Of a stretch of DNA of 64,000 nt, positions 45,964 to 57,164 are shown piece after piece (position 1 is the stretch's first letter; each line of letters starts with the position of its first letter). Origin of the DNA: Apodemus sylvaticus (lineage: Eukaryota > Chordata > Mammalia > Rodentia > Muridae); assembly GCF_947179515.1 (NCBI RefSeq), contig NC_067473.1, positions 83,730,013-83,794,012 on the forward strand. Direction: 5' to 3'. The position numbers were made by a program, and so were the translations under genes. Below the pieces are notes generated by a model. That model saw nothing but the letters and a program-made list of their open reading frames with translations, made no database searches and had not been told where the DNA came from.

Positions 45964-47418
45964 CAGAACTCTGCCTCCCGCCAGTCAGTTACCAGGGCTC
46001 CATATTGGTTCTCGGTCGCCAGAGAAATCAGACTGAGGTACGCAAATATAACCCGAGACCAACATCGCGGGGGTCTAAGCCCGACGGGCGTTGGCCTGCA
46101 CCCAGGCCCTGGGCTGATCGGGGGTCCACCGGGGTGCAAACCCGGCCAGGAGGTTTTTTTCCTCCCGGGCCGGCGCGCGCACCACCACCATTTAGCCTAA
46201 GGGAAGCCAGGGAGACCTAGCAGGCAAAACCAAACCGGCTAACAGGCATAGCTCGAGGCGGACATAGCAGGGGTCTCAGACGGTCAGGCCCCGGACTGCC
46301 CCCAGGTCCTGGGCTGCTCGGCGGGCCATCTGTGTGCCAACCCAGCCAGGAGCTTGTTTGCCTGGGCTGGCGCGCACCGCTGCCATTTTGCCTACGGGAA
46401 GCCAGAGAGACCTAGCAGGCAAAACCAAACCAGCTAACAGGCATAGCCCAAGGCGGACATAGCAGGGGTCTCAGACGGTCAGGCCCTGGACTGCCCCCAG
46501 GCCCAGGACTGCTCGGTGGGCCATCTGTGTGCCGACCCAGCTAGGAGGTTGTTTATCGGGGCCGTTTGCGTACCACCGCCATTTTGCCTACGGGAAGCCA
46601 GAGAGACCTAGCAGGCAAAACCAAACCAGCTAACAGGCATAGCCCGAGGCGGACATAGCAGGGGTCTCAGACGGTCAGGCCCTGGACTGCCCCCAGGTCC
46701 TGGGCTGCTCGGTGGGCCATCTGTGTGCCGACCCAGGCAGGAGCTTGTTTGCCCGGGCCGGCGCGCACCGCCGCCATTTTGCCTACGGGAAGCCAGAGAG
46801 ACTAGCAGACAAAACCAAACCAGCTAACAGGCATAGCCCAAGGCGGACATAGCAGGGGTCTCAGACGGTCAGGCCCTGGACTGCCCCCAGGCCCTGGGCT
46901 GCTCGTTGGGCCATCTGTGTGCTGACCCAGCCAGGAGGTTGTTAGCCCAGCAGACTCTCCCAGCACTCTCAGGGAACTCGCGCATGCCACCATCCTAGCC
47001 ACCTGACACACCCAATTAACACCCACAGCTGAGGGGAGCTTTGCACCAACATTGGCCTGCCAGGCTTTTGCCAAGACTCAGGGCCTGAGCAGCTAGGCTA
47101 GCCTTGTGTGCACCAACCCGGTTGGGAGTTCTGCTGCCCAGATCAGCCTGGGCAGCAGCACCACATATCCAAGTCCTGCAAGTGGCTAGCTGGGTTTCCG
47201 GGCAGCCAGCTGGGAGAAGTCAGTGTGCTCCAGTGAATCCAGCGGGCCCCAGCGGGAGCCTTCGGGTGCCTGCTTTGGGATCTGAACAGCCTGGGCAGCA
47301 GCACCCTGTCTACAAGCAGCGCAGGAGGTAAGCTGTGCACCAGAGGCCAACTGGGAAGGGGCAGCTTGCACTGGTGAGTCCAGCACTGACAAGAAAAACT
47401 AACACCAGTGAGAACTAG
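45964..47418 (+). promoter_or_regulatory. L1 5' UTR: ~196-bp tandem monomer promoter and unique leader
   Basis: CpG-rich tandem units with period about 195-196 bp: the mark CCTAGCAGGCAAAACCAAAC recurs at about 46215, 46411 and 46607 and, altered, at 46801. The first unit (from about 46018) is more diverged and the last is cut short near 46925. Each unit carries a YY1-like core (CCATTT at about 46189; GCCATTTT at 46382, 46578 and 46773). A non-repeated leader (about 46930-47418) joins to ORF1. Rodent L1 promoters are commonly built from tandem monomers upstream of a tether. Confidence 0.9.
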
Positions 47419-48690
47419 ATGGCAAAAGGCAAACGCAGGAACGTCACTAACAGAAATCAAGGCAATATGGCAACATCTGAACCCAATTCTCCGCTACCAA
47501 CATGTCCTGGATACCCCATCACACCAGTAAAACAAGATTTGGATTTAAAATCACTGGTCATGATGCTGGTACAGGAACACATGAAGGACACACTTAAAGA
47601 AATTCAGGAGAAAATGGATCAAAAGTTAGATGCCCTTGCAAGGGAAACACAAAAATCATTGAAAGAAATCCAGGAGAATACAAAAGCCAACAAGGAGGAA
47701 ATGCAAAAAACACTTAAAGAAATACAGGAGAACTTTGATCAACAGGCTGAGGTCATGAAAGACGAAACACAAAAATCTCTTAAAGAAATACAGGAGAACT
47801 TTGGTCAACAGGCTGAGGTCATGAAAGACGAAACACAAAAATCTCTGAAAGAATTACAGGAAAACACAAACATGCAAGTGAAGGAGCTAAGCAAAACCAT
47901 CCAGGATCTAAAATCAGAAGTAGAAACAACTAAGAAAACTCAAAGGGAGACAACTTTGGAGATAGAAAGCCTTGGGAAGAAATCAGGGGACAGAGATACA
48001 AATATCAACAACAGAATACAAGAGATAGAAGAAAGAATCTCAGATGCTGAAGATTCCATAGAAACCATGGACTCAACAGTTAAAGAAAATGCAAAATGCA
48101 AAAAGCTTGTAACCCAAAATATCCAGGAAATCCAGGACACAATGAGAAGACCAAACCTAAGGATTATAGGCATACATGAGAGTGAAGATTTACAACTTAA
48201 AGGGCCAGCAAATATCTTCAATAAAATTATGGAAGAAAACTTCCCTAACCTAAAGAGAGAGATGCCCATGAATATACAAGAAGCCTACAGAACTCCAAAC
48301 AGACTGGACCAGAACAGAAATACTTCCCGTCACATAATAATCAAAACACCAAATGTTCTAAACAAAGAAAGAATACTAAAGGCAGTAAGAGAAAAAGGCC
48401 AAGTAACATATAAAGGAAGACCTATCAGAATCACAGCAGACTTTTCACCTGAGACTATGAAGGCTAGAAGGTCCTGGGCAGATCTCATGCAGACTCTAAG
48501 AGAACACAAATGCCAACCAAAACTACTATATCCAGCAAAACTCTCAATCACCATAGATGGAGAAACTAAGATATTTCATGACAAAACCAAGTTTACCCAA
48601 TATCTATCCACAAGCCCGGCCCTAAAAAGGATAATAGGAGGACAACACCAATACAAGGAGGGAAACTTCACCCTGGAAAAAGCAAGATAG
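47419..48690 (+). CDS. L1 ORF1p, RNA-binding chaperone
   Basis: 423 residues, longer than the ~357-371 of mouse ORF1p. N-terminus MAKGKRRNVTNRNQGNMATS; a long coiled coil (about residues 50-185) that trimerises the protein; a central RRM-like domain (IRRPNLRIIGI-type segment, here MRRPNLRIIGIHESEDLQLK); and a basic C-terminal domain (REHKCQPKLLYPAKLSITID, FTQYLSTSPALKRII). ORF1p coats L1 RNA in the RNP. The extra length comes from repeats in the coiled coil, including a 66-bp duplication (47719-47784 and 47785-47850, two mismatches). No stop or frameshift. Confidence 0.97.
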   Translation: MAKGKRRNVTNRNQGNMATSEPNSPLPTCPGYPITPVKQDLDLKSLVMMLVQEHMKDTLKEIQEKMDQKLDALARETQKSLKEIQENTKANKEEMQKTLKEIQENFDQQAEVMKDETQKSLKEIQENFGQQAEVMKDETQKSLKELQENTNMQVKELSKTIQDLKSEVETTKKTQRETTLEIESLGKKSGDRDTNINNRIQEIEERISDAEDSIETMDSTVKENAKCKKLVTQNIQEIQDTMRRPNLRIIGIHESEDLQLKGPANIFNKIMEENFPNLKREMPMNIQEAYRTPNRLDQNRNTSRHIIIKTPNVLNKERILKAVREKGQVTYKGRPIRITADFSPETMKARRSWADLMQTLREHKCQPKLLYPAKLSITIDGETKIFHDKTKFTQYLSTSPALKRIIGGQHQYKEGNFTLEKAR

Positions 48691-48749
48691 TAACCTTTCA
48701 TCAAACCCAAAAGAAGTTAAGCATTCAAATTTAAAAAATAACGTCAAAA

Positions 48750-51700
48750 ATGATAGGAAGTAACAATCACTATTCCTTAATATCTCTTAACATCAATGGA
48801 CTCAATGCCCCAATAAAAAGACACAGACTAACTGAATGGATACATAAACAGGACCCTACATTTTGCTGCTTACAGGAAACACACCTCAGGGTCAAAGACA
48901 AACACTACCTTAGAGTAAAAGGCTGGAAGACAATTTTACAAGCAAATGGTCTCAGGAAACAAGCTGGAGTAGCCATTTTAATATCAGATAAAATTGACTT
49001 TCAACCCAAAGTCATCAAAAGAGACCCTGAGGGACACTTCTTGCTGGTCAAAGGAAAAATACAAAAAGAAGAACTGTCAATCCTGAACATCTATGCCCCA
49101 AATGCAAGGGCACCCTCTTTCGTAAAAGAAACTTTATTAAAACTAAAAGCACACATTGCACCTAACACAATAATTGTGGGTGACTTCAACATGGCACTTT
49201 CCTCAATGGACCGATCAGGAAAACAGAAACTAAACAGGGACACAATGAAACTAATTGAAGCTTTGGACCAATTAGATTTAACAGATATATATAGAACATT
49301 CTATCCTAAAACAAAAGAATATACCTTTTTCTCAGCACCTCATGGTACCTTCTCCAAAATCGACCATATAATTGGTCACAAGACAGACCTCAACAAATAT
49401 AAGAAGATAGAACTAATCCCATGCCTCCTATCTGATCATTATGGAGTAAAAGTGGTCTTCAATAGCAACAGAAACAACAGAAAACCCACATACACGTGGA
49501 AACTTAACAATACTCTACTCAATGATACCTTGGTCAAGGAAGAAATAAAGAAAGAAATTAAAGACTTTTTAGAACACAATGAAAATGAAAACACAACATA
49601 CCCAAATCTATGGGACACAATGAAAGCAGTGCTAAGAGGAAAACTCATAGCCCTGAGTGCCTCCAAAATGAAAATGGAGAGAGCATACATTACCAGCTTA
49701 ATGACACACCTGAAAGCCCTAGAACAAAAAGAAGCTACTTCGCCCAGGAGGAGTAGAAGGCAGGAAATCATCAAACTCAGGGCCGAAATCAATCAAGTAG
49801 AAACAAAGAGAACCATACAAAAAATCAACAAAACCAGGAGCTGGTTCTTTGAGAAAATCAACAAGATAGATAAACCCTTAGCCAGACTGACCAAAGGGCA
49901 CAGAGAAAGTATCCAAATTAACAAACTTAGAAATGAAAAGGGAGATATAACAACGGAAACTGAGGAAATCCAAAAAATCATCAGATCCTACTACAAAAGC
50001 CTGTACTCAACACAACTGGAGAATCTGGAGGAAATGGACAATTTCCTTGACAGATACCAAATACCAAAATTAAATCAGGACCAACTAGACCATCTAAACA
50101 GTCCCATAATGCCTAAAGAAATAGAAGGAGTCATAGAAAGTCTTCCAACCAAAAAAAGCACAGGACCAGATGGCTTCAGTGCAGAATTCTACCAGATCTT
50201 CAAAGAAGAGTTAACACCAATACTCTTCAAACTATTCCACAAAATAGAAACAGAAGGAACACTACCCAATTCCTTCTATGAAGCCACAATTACGCTGATA
50301 CCAAAGCCACACAAAGATCCAACAAAGAAAGAGAACTTCAGACCAATTTCCCTAATGAACATCGATGCAAAAATACTCAATAAAATTCTTGCCACCCGAA
50401 TCCAAGAACACATCAAAACGATCATCCACCATGATCAAGTAGGCTTTATCCCGGGAATGCAGGGTTGGTTCAATATACGGAAATCCATCAATACAATCCA
50501 CTACATAAACAAACTCAAAGAACAAAACCACATGGTCATTTCATTGGATGCTGAAAAAGCATTTGACAAAATTCAGCATCCCTTCATGCTTAAAGTCTTG
50601 GAGAGAACAGGAATTCAAGGCCCATACCTAAACATAGTAAAAGCAATATACAGCAAACCGGTAGCCAGCATCAAACTAAATGGAGAGAAACTTGAAGCAA
50701 TCCCACTGAAATCAGGGACCAGACAAGGCTGCCCCCTTTCTCCTTATCTTTTCAATATTGTACTTGAGGTACTAGCTCGGGCAATTCGACAACATAAGGA
50801 GGTCAAAGGGATACAAATTGGAAAGGAAGAAGTCAAACTATCATTATTTGCAGACGACATGATCGTCTACCTAAGTGACCCAAAGAACTCCACTAGAGAG
50901 CTCCTACAGCTGATAAACAACTTCAGCAAAGTGGCAGGTTATAAAATCTACTCAAGCAAATCAGTGGCCTTCCTATACTCAAAGGATAAGCAGGCTGAGA
51001 AAGAAATTAGGGAAATGACCCCCTTCACAATAGCCTCAAACAGTATAAAGTATCTTGGGGAGACTCTTACCAAACATGTGAAAGATCTGTATGACAAGAA
51101 CTTCAAGACTCTGAAGAAGGAAATGGAAGAAGACCTCAAAAAATGGGAAAACCTCCCATGCTCATGGATCGGTAGAATCAATATAGTTAAAATGGCCATT
51201 TTGCCTAAAGCACTATACAGATTCAATGCAATACCCATCAAAATCCCAACTCAATTCTTCACAGAGTTAGAAAGAGCAATTATCAAATTCATCTGGAACA
51301 ACAAAAAACCCAGGATAGCTAAAACTATTCTCAGCAACAAAAGAAAATCTGGGGGAATCAGTATCCCTGACCTCAAGCAATACTACAGAGCAATAGTGTT
51401 AAAAACTGCATGGTATTGGTACAGTGACAGACAGGAGGATCAATGGAACAGGATTGAAGATCCAGAAATGAACCCACACACCTATGGCCACTTGATCCTC
51501 GACAAAGAGGCTGAAAACATCCAATGGAAAAAAGATAGCCTTTTCAACAAATGGTGCTGGTTCAACTGGAGGTCAGCATGCAGAAGAATGCGAATTGATC
51601 CATCCTTGTCTCCTTGTACTAAGCTCAAATCCAAATGGATCAAGGACCTCCACATAAAGCCAGACACTCTGAAGCTAATAGAAAAGAAACTGGGGAAGAC

Positions 51701-52574
51701 CCTTGAGGACATCGGTACAGGGAGAAAGTTTCTGAACAGAACACCAATAGCGTATGCTCTAAGAGCAAGAATTGACAAATGGGACCTCATAAGGTTACAG
51801 AGTTTCTGTAAGGCAAAGGACACCATCAAGAGGACAGATCGTCAACCAACAAATTGGGAAAAGATCTTCACCAATCCTACATCAGATAGAGGGCTAATAT
51901 CCAATATATATAAAGAACTCAAGAAGTTAGACTCCAGAAAACCAAACAACCCTATTAAAAAATGGGGTACAGAGTTAAACAAAGAATTCTCACCTGAAGA
52001 ACTTCGGATGGCGGAGAAGCATCTTAAAAAATGTTCAACTTCATTAGTCATTAGGGAAATGCAAATCAAAAAAACACTAAGATTTCATCTTACACCAGTC
52101 AGAATGGCTAAGATTAAAAATTCAGGAGACAGCAGGTGTTGGAGAGGGTGTGGAGAAAGAGGAACACTCCTCCACTGCTGGTGGGGTTGCAAATTGGTAC
52201 AACCACTCTGGAAATCAGTCTGGCGGTTCCTCCGAAAACTGGGCACCTCACTTCCAGAAGATCCTGCTATACCACTCCTGGGCATATACCCAGAAGACTC
52301 CCCACCATATAATAAGGATACATGTTCTACTATGTTCATAGCAGCCCTATTTATAATTGCCAGATGTTGGAAAGAACCCAGGTATCCCTCAACAGAAGAG
52401 TGGATGCAAAAAATGTGGTATATCTACACAATGGAGTACTATTCAGCCATTAGAAACAATGAATTCATGAAATTCTTAGGCAAATGGATGGAGCTAGAGA
52501 ATATCATACTCAGTGAGGTAACCCAGACTCAAAAGGTGAATCATGGTATGCACTCACTAATAAGTGGATATTAA
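48750..52574 (+). CDS. L1 ORF2p, endonuclease and reverse transcriptase
   Basis: 1,274 residues, the usual length. The N-terminal APE-like endonuclease keeps Glu43 (QETHLR), Asp145 and Asn147 (GDFN) and the SDH motif near residue 230. Reverse transcriptase keeps the active-site FADD at residues 700-703 (Asp702/703), with GFIPGMQGWFNIRKSIN, SLDAEKAFDKIQHPF and GTRQGCPLSPYLFN upstream. The C-terminus has the Cys-rich CWRGCGERGTLLHCWWGC (from residue 1130) and ends HGMHSLISGY. Two differences from the common form were noticed: GDFNMALSS where GDFNTPLS is usual, and YLGETLTKHV for YLGVTLTKEV. The start is the first ATG 59 bp after ORF1; L1 ORF2 is translated by an unconventional reinitiation. Confidence 0.97.
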   Translation: MIGSNNHYSLISLNINGLNAPIKRHRLTEWIHKQDPTFCCLQETHLRVKDKHYLRVKGWKTILQANGLRKQAGVAILISDKIDFQPKVIKRDPEGHFLLVKGKIQKEELSILNIYAPNARAPSFVKETLLKLKAHIAPNTIIVGDFNMALSSMDRSGKQKLNRDTMKLIEALDQLDLTDIYRTFYPKTKEYTFFSAPHGTFSKIDHIIGHKTDLNKYKKIELIPCLLSDHYGVKVVFNSNRNNRKPTYTWKLNNTLLNDTLVKEEIKKEIKDFLEHNENENTTYPNLWDTMKAVLRGKLIALSASKMKMERAYITSLMTHLKALEQKEATSPRRSRRQEIIKLRAEINQVETKRTIQKINKTRSWFFEKINKIDKPLARLTKGHRESIQINKLRNEKGDITTETEEIQKIIRSYYKSLYSTQLENLEEMDNFLDRYQIPKLNQDQLDHLNSPIMPKEIEGVIESLPTKKSTGPDGFSAEFYQIFKEELTPILFKLFHKIETEGTLPNSFYEATITLIPKPHKDPTKKENFRPISLMNIDAKILNKILATRIQEHIKTIIHHDQVGFIPGMQGWFNIRKSINTIHYINKLKEQNHMVISLDAEKAFDKIQHPFMLKVLERTGIQGPYLNIVKAIYSKPVASIKLNGEKLEAIPLKSGTRQGCPLSPYLFNIVLEVLARAIRQHKEVKGIQIGKEEVKLSLFADDMIVYLSDPKNSTRELLQLINNFSKVAGYKIYSSKSVAFLYSKDKQAEKEIREMTPFTIASNSIKYLGETLTKHVKDLYDKNFKTLKKEMEEDLKKWENLPCSWIGRINIVKMAILPKALYRFNAIPIKIPTQFFTELERAIIKFIWNNKKPRIAKTILSNKRKSGGISIPDLKQYYRAIVLKTAWYWYSDRQEDQWNRIEDPEMNPHTYGHLILDKEAENIQWKKDSLFNKWCWFNWRSACRRMRIDPSLSPCTKLKSKWIKDLHIKPDTLKLIEKKLGKTLEDIGTGRKFLNRTPIAYALRARIDKWDLIRLQSFCKAKDTIKRTDRQPTNWEKIFTNPTSDRGLISNIYKELKKLDSRKPNNPIKKWGTELNKEFSPEELRMAEKHLKKCSTSLVIREMQIKKTLRFHLTPVRMAKIKNSGDSRCWRGCGERGTLLHCWWGCKLVQPLWKSVWRFLRKLGTSLPEDPAIPLLGIYPEDSPPYNKDTCSTMFIAALFIIARCWKEPRYPSTEEWMQKMWYIYTMEYYSAIRNNEFMKFLGKWMELENIILSEVTQTQKVNHGMHSLISGY

Positions 52575-53511
52575 CCTAGAAAACTGGAATACCCAAAACA
52601 TAATCCACACATCAAATGAGGTACAAGAAGAAAGGAGGAGTGGCCCCTGGTTCTGGAAAGACTCAGTGAAACAGTATTCAGCAAAACCAGAACGGGGAAG
52701 TGGGAAGGGGTGGGTGGGAGGACAGGGGAAGAGAAGGGGGCTTACGGGACTTTCGGGGAGTGGGGGGGCTAGAAAAGGGGAAATCATTTGAAATGTAAAT
52801 AAATTATATCGAATAAAAAAAATTAAAAAAAAAAGAAAAGAAAAAAAAAGTCTTGGCCTATTCTACTACATATCAATATTTGTATGTATGTATATATACA
52901 TATATATGTGCATATATATAATATATGGATAATTTTTCTATTTTGCTTTGTAGGTTTGTGGCAGAATCTCATGTAGCTTAGACTGACCTCAAAATTGAAA
53001 GATATGTGCATATAAATGTACATATACACACAATGAAATACATATAAACACACATGCACATATAGACACACACACACAATATCTCTGCCTATATATAAAT
53101 AGCTAAGGATAAGCTGAAACTTCTGGTTTCTTCTTCCTCTACTAACAGTTGCAGAAATTATAGGACAGAGCACTAAACCTGGATAGGACAGTTTGATATT
53201 TGTAGAGGGTAAATAAACAGGTGCATCTGACTAGTGAGCATCTGATTTTCTTTTTTTTTCCTATTTCCTTGTTTATTTTTATATATTTTAACTATAATGT
53301 GTTTACTAGAAGTTTTCTCCCAAGTGAAGAATAAGTATTAAATAAATGAATAAGTAATTAAACATTTTCGATGTTCATCTACAAAGTTAGATAGATTTAG
53401 AGCATCTGATTATCTACAAACAGTACTAAACATCACCAAGGAGAGATGTAGTTTATTAAGCAGTAAATTAAGCTATAAGGGAAAGGTTAGATTTTATAAG
53501 CAATATCTTTC

Positions 53512-53665
53512 ACAGAGTGGTAGTGGCGCATACCTTTTATTCCAGCACTTAGTGTGCAGAAGAATGTAGATCTCTGAGTTCAAGGCCACCCTAGTCTACA
53601 GTGAGTGCCAAGGCTGTTAGACAGAGAAATTGTGTCTCAAAAAAAAATGAAAAAAAAAAGAAGCA
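53512..53665 (+). mobile_element. B1 SINE
   Basis: AGAGTGGTAGTGGCGCATAC, TTCCAGCACTTAGTGTGCAG, TCAAGGCCACCCTAGTCTAC and TTGTGTCTCAAAAAAAAATG. Confidence 0.9.
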
Positions 53666-53933
53666 GTGTCTTTCTATCACTCCCTCTATGTATCAGAAAA
53701 GAAGAAAGCAAATAGCACAACTAGATAAAGTTTAGATCTCAGGACACATGCATAAAGTTACCATGCAACACGTGTTACCATGCAGAGTCACATTAATGAA
53801 CTAGATTTCTATTTATCCATTCAACCAAAGAGGCCAAAGCAAAATCTCAGACTAATAAACAGATCATGATGGATCTGAGGCAGAATTAGATGGTGGGACA
53901 TCTGGCAGTGGGGAGGGGAAAGGGGGAGGTGGA

Positions 53934-53937
<4 letters not shown>

Positions 53938-53991
<54 letters not shown>
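53938..53991. repeat. (GA)n microsatellite
   Basis: 27 uninterrupted GA units. Confidence 0.97.
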
Positions 53992-53993
<2 letters not shown>

Positions 53994-54117
53994 ACTGTGG
54001 GGAAACACAGGAGATTTGCCCCACAGACAGAGGAAGACAGTCACATGAAACTGAAGACCAGGTAACCAGCCATTGGCATGACTTAGAATAGAATAGATAA
54101 TAGAATGGGTAATTAAA

Positions 54118-54295
54118 TTATAAACTACTCGGGAACAAGCCAAAGCTATCAATTAGGCATTTATTCATACGTAAGAAGTCTCAGAGTTATTATTCCAGGG
54201 AGTAAAGAGGCCAGTGGATAAACACGCTTTACAGATGCACTGACTACAGACGGTGACAACGACTGGGCATAAAATCCAAGCCTCGAAAAGTCCTG
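54118..54295. other. Unassigned segment before L1 fragments
   Basis: No strong match to a family I can name; it ends where the L1 ORF2 fragment starts (CTTCACAGAGTTAGAAAGAG). Confidence 0.3.
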
Positions 54296-55375
54296 GCTTC
54301 ACAGAGTTAGAAAGAGCAATCCTCAAATTCATCTGGAATAACAAAAAACCCAGGATATCTAAAACTATTCTCAACAATAAAGGAAATTCTGGGGGTATCA
54401 GTATCCCTGACCTCAAGCAATACTACAGAGTAATAGTGTTAAAAACTGCATGGTATTGGTACAGTGACAGGCAGGCGCATCAATGGAACAGGATTGAAGA
54501 TCCAGAAATCCTCACACCTATGGCCACTTGATCCTCGACAAAGGGGCTGAAAACAGCCAATGGAAAAAAGATAGCCTTTTCAACAAATGGTGCTGGTTTA
54601 ACTGGAGGTCAGCATGCAGAAGAATACGAATTGATCCATCCTTGTCTCCTTGTAATAAGCTCAACTCCAAATGGATCAAGGACCTCCACATAAAGCCAGA
54701 CACTCTGAAGCTAATAGAAAAGAAACTGGGGAAAACCCTTGAGGACATCGGTACAGGGAAAAAGTTTCTGAACAGATCACCAATAGCTTATGCTCTAAGA
54801 TCAAGAATTGACAAATGGGACCTCATAAAATTACAAAGTTTCTGTAAGGCAAAGGACACCATCAAAATGGCAAATTGGCAACCAACAAATTGGGAAAAGA
54901 TCTTCACCAACCCTACATCAGATAGAGGGCTAATATCCAATATATATATAAAGAACTCAAGAAGTTAGACTCCAGAAAACCAAATAACCCTATTAAAAAG
55001 CCATTAGAAACAATGAATTCATGAAATTCTTAGGCAAATGGATGGAGCTAGAGAACATCATACTAAGTGAGGTAACCCAGACTCAAAAGGTGAATCATGG
55101 TATACACTCACTAATAAGTGGTTATTAACCTAGAAAACTGGAATACCCAAAACATAATCCACACATCAAATGAGGTACAAGAAGAAAGGAGGAGTGGCCC
55201 CTGGTTCTGGAAAGACTCAGTGAAACAGTATTCGGCAAAACCAGAACGGGGAAGTGGGAAGGGGTGGGAGGGAGGACAGGGGAAGAGAAGGGGGCTTACG
55301 GGACTATCGGGGAGTGGGGGGGCTAGAAAAGGGGAAATCATTTGAAATGTAAATAAATTATATCGAATAAAAAAA
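54296..55375 (+). mobile_element. Young L1 fragment with internal ORF2 deletion
   Basis: ORF2 from FTELERAILKFIWNNKKPRI (54298) to ...PNNPI (54988), then a jump to AIRNNEFMKFLGKWMELENI (about 55000) and the 3' UTR with tail at 55366-55420. About 480 bp of ORF2 are missing relative to the full-length copy at 46-52.8 kb; the breakpoint is ATTAAAAA/GCCATTAG. A small frameshift sits at about 54520. Confidence 0.9.
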
Positions 55376-55420
55376 TGCAAAAAAAAAAAAAAAGAAAGAA
55401 ACCAAAAAAAAAAAAAAAAT

Positions 55421-56106
55421 TCAGGAGACAGCAGATGTTGGCGAGGATGTGGAGAAAGAGGAACACTCCTCCACTGCTGGTGGAGTTGCAAATTGGTACA
55501 ACCACTTTGGAAATCAGTCTGGCGGTTCCTCAGAAAGCTGAGCACCTCACTTTCAGAAGATCCTGCTATACCACTCCTGGGTACATACCCAGAAGATTCC
55601 CCAGCATGTAATAAGGATACATGTTCCACTATGTTCATAGCAGCCCTATTTATAATTGCCAGAAGCTGGAAAGAACCCATGCATCCCTCAACAGAAGAGT
55701 GGATGCAAAAAATATGGTATATCTATACAATGGAGTACTATTCAGCCATTAGAAATAATGAATTCTTGACATTTTTAGGCAAATGGATGGAACTGGAGAA
55801 CATCATACTAAGTGAGGTAACCCAGACTCAAAAGATGAATCATGGTATGCACTCACTAATAAGTGGATATTAACCTAGAAAACTGGAATACACAAAACAT
55901 ACTCCACTCATCAAATGAGGTACAAGAAGAACGGAGGAGTGGCCCCTTGTTCTGGAAAGACTCAGTGAAGCACTATAGGGCAAAACCAGAACAGGGAAGT
56001 GGGAAAGGTTGGGTGGGAAAACAGGGGGAGGGAAGGGGGCTGATGGGACTTTCGGGGAGTGGGGGTCTAGAAAAGGGGAAATCATTTGAAATGTAAATAA
56101 AAAATA
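55421..56106 (+). mobile_element. Adjacent 5'-truncated L1 tail
   Basis: Begins AATTCAGGAGACAGCAGATG inside the ORF2 Cys-rich region and runs to AATGTAAATAAAAAATATAT plus a T/A-rich end. It starts right at the A-rich tail of the preceding fragment. Same recent subfamily. Confidence 0.88.
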
Positions 56107-56109
56107 TAT

Positions 56110-57160
56110 TAAATAAATTTTTTTTTAAAAAAAAGTATCAGGTTGGCAGGAATGAGAGGATATGCACTATATTCTTTTCAGAAAAAACGTTTGCCAACTA
56201 CCACCTTAGACAATATTACTAAGTATTTCAGTATGTTATATTCTCCTTTAGTTTGAGTTATACATCATAGTTAAATGAGAATAGCAATTTTACAGACCTG
56301 GTACATGGCTATAAGGTATGAAGGCATAAGATTTCTGAGAAGTTCTGAGCCAATCATGTTGATGCTTAGGATTTGCTTTCTGATGAAATTGATTATAATC
56401 AAGCTAGTAATCAAGCTACTATTTTCATAATTATTATTAAAATAAAAATAATCATTGAAGAACAAAAATTCATTAGGAGTGCTAATAATATATACTTTTG
56501 AGGCAAATTTTTAGAAAATTGTAACCAGTATTGTGAATCTGTTATTTTTAAAGAAACACAGTCAGAAAATGTGTATTAATTGGATGTAATGATTCTGCTG
56601 AGTTTTTTTAAATAATGTCTATAATAATACTCTGTAAATTTTTTTGGTTAATTACAGGTAGTTAATGAAGATAAAAGCAGTTTATTTACTTATCTGGGTT
56701 TTTTGTTGATTTATTTTGTTTTTGATTTTGGTTTTGGTTTTGGTTTTTTTGGGTCCTAAGCCAAGGCTAAATTTCAAAATTTGTGGTGTTCATATGTAGG
56801 CCTAGTGCTAGATAACTCAATTTGATTTTGTAATTCATTTGTAATAATATTGTAATTAAATTTGACTTTTATATCTGAGATATTGTTTTGAAAGATTAGG
56901 AATGTACAGTGATGGTAACAAACAATTGGAATCCCACAAATTAGGAAAATAGTATACACTTAGATTTTAAATTTTGACTACTAAAGTCATGTCTTATTAA
57001 AAATACCCACTTTTAAATATTGAAATAACTATTATGTGTTTTACATAGAATCTTTTTTGTAGGAATAGGGAGTACCAATATATGAATTTCACTTAAAAAG
57101 TATTATTCTAATGAATATCCAGGGGAAACTACCACTGAATAAAGTAAATAAAATATAAAC
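56110..57160. other. AT-rich DNA, no recognised feature
   Basis: Very AT-rich with GTTTTG repeats at about 56725-56745; no exon or nameable element found. Confidence 0.5.
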
Positions 57161-57164
57161 ACTT

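Larger units (their letters stand above)
45948..52861 (+). mobile_element. Full-length, apparently intact LINE-1
   Basis: Perfect 16-bp target duplication AAAAGTCTTGGCCTAT (45948-45963 and 52846-52861) encloses 6.88 kb: 5' UTR of tandem monomers plus a unique part (45964-47418), ORF1 (47419-48690), 59-bp spacer, ORF2 (48750-52574), a short purine-rich 3' UTR, AATAAA (52812-52817) and an interrupted A-tail. Both ORFs are uninterrupted. It lies on the + strand, antisense to the HERC gene if that gene continues to the right. Being complete, with undamaged duplication and open frames, it is a recent insertion and could be competent; activity is not shown by sequence. Confidence 0.96.

Noticed and set aside
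45964..52845. Firm assignment of the species as rat from the L1 ORF1 N-terminus
   Set aside because: The N-terminus looks rat-like to me, but I cannot verify the match and young rat ID elements are not seen, so only a murine/muroid rodent is claimed.
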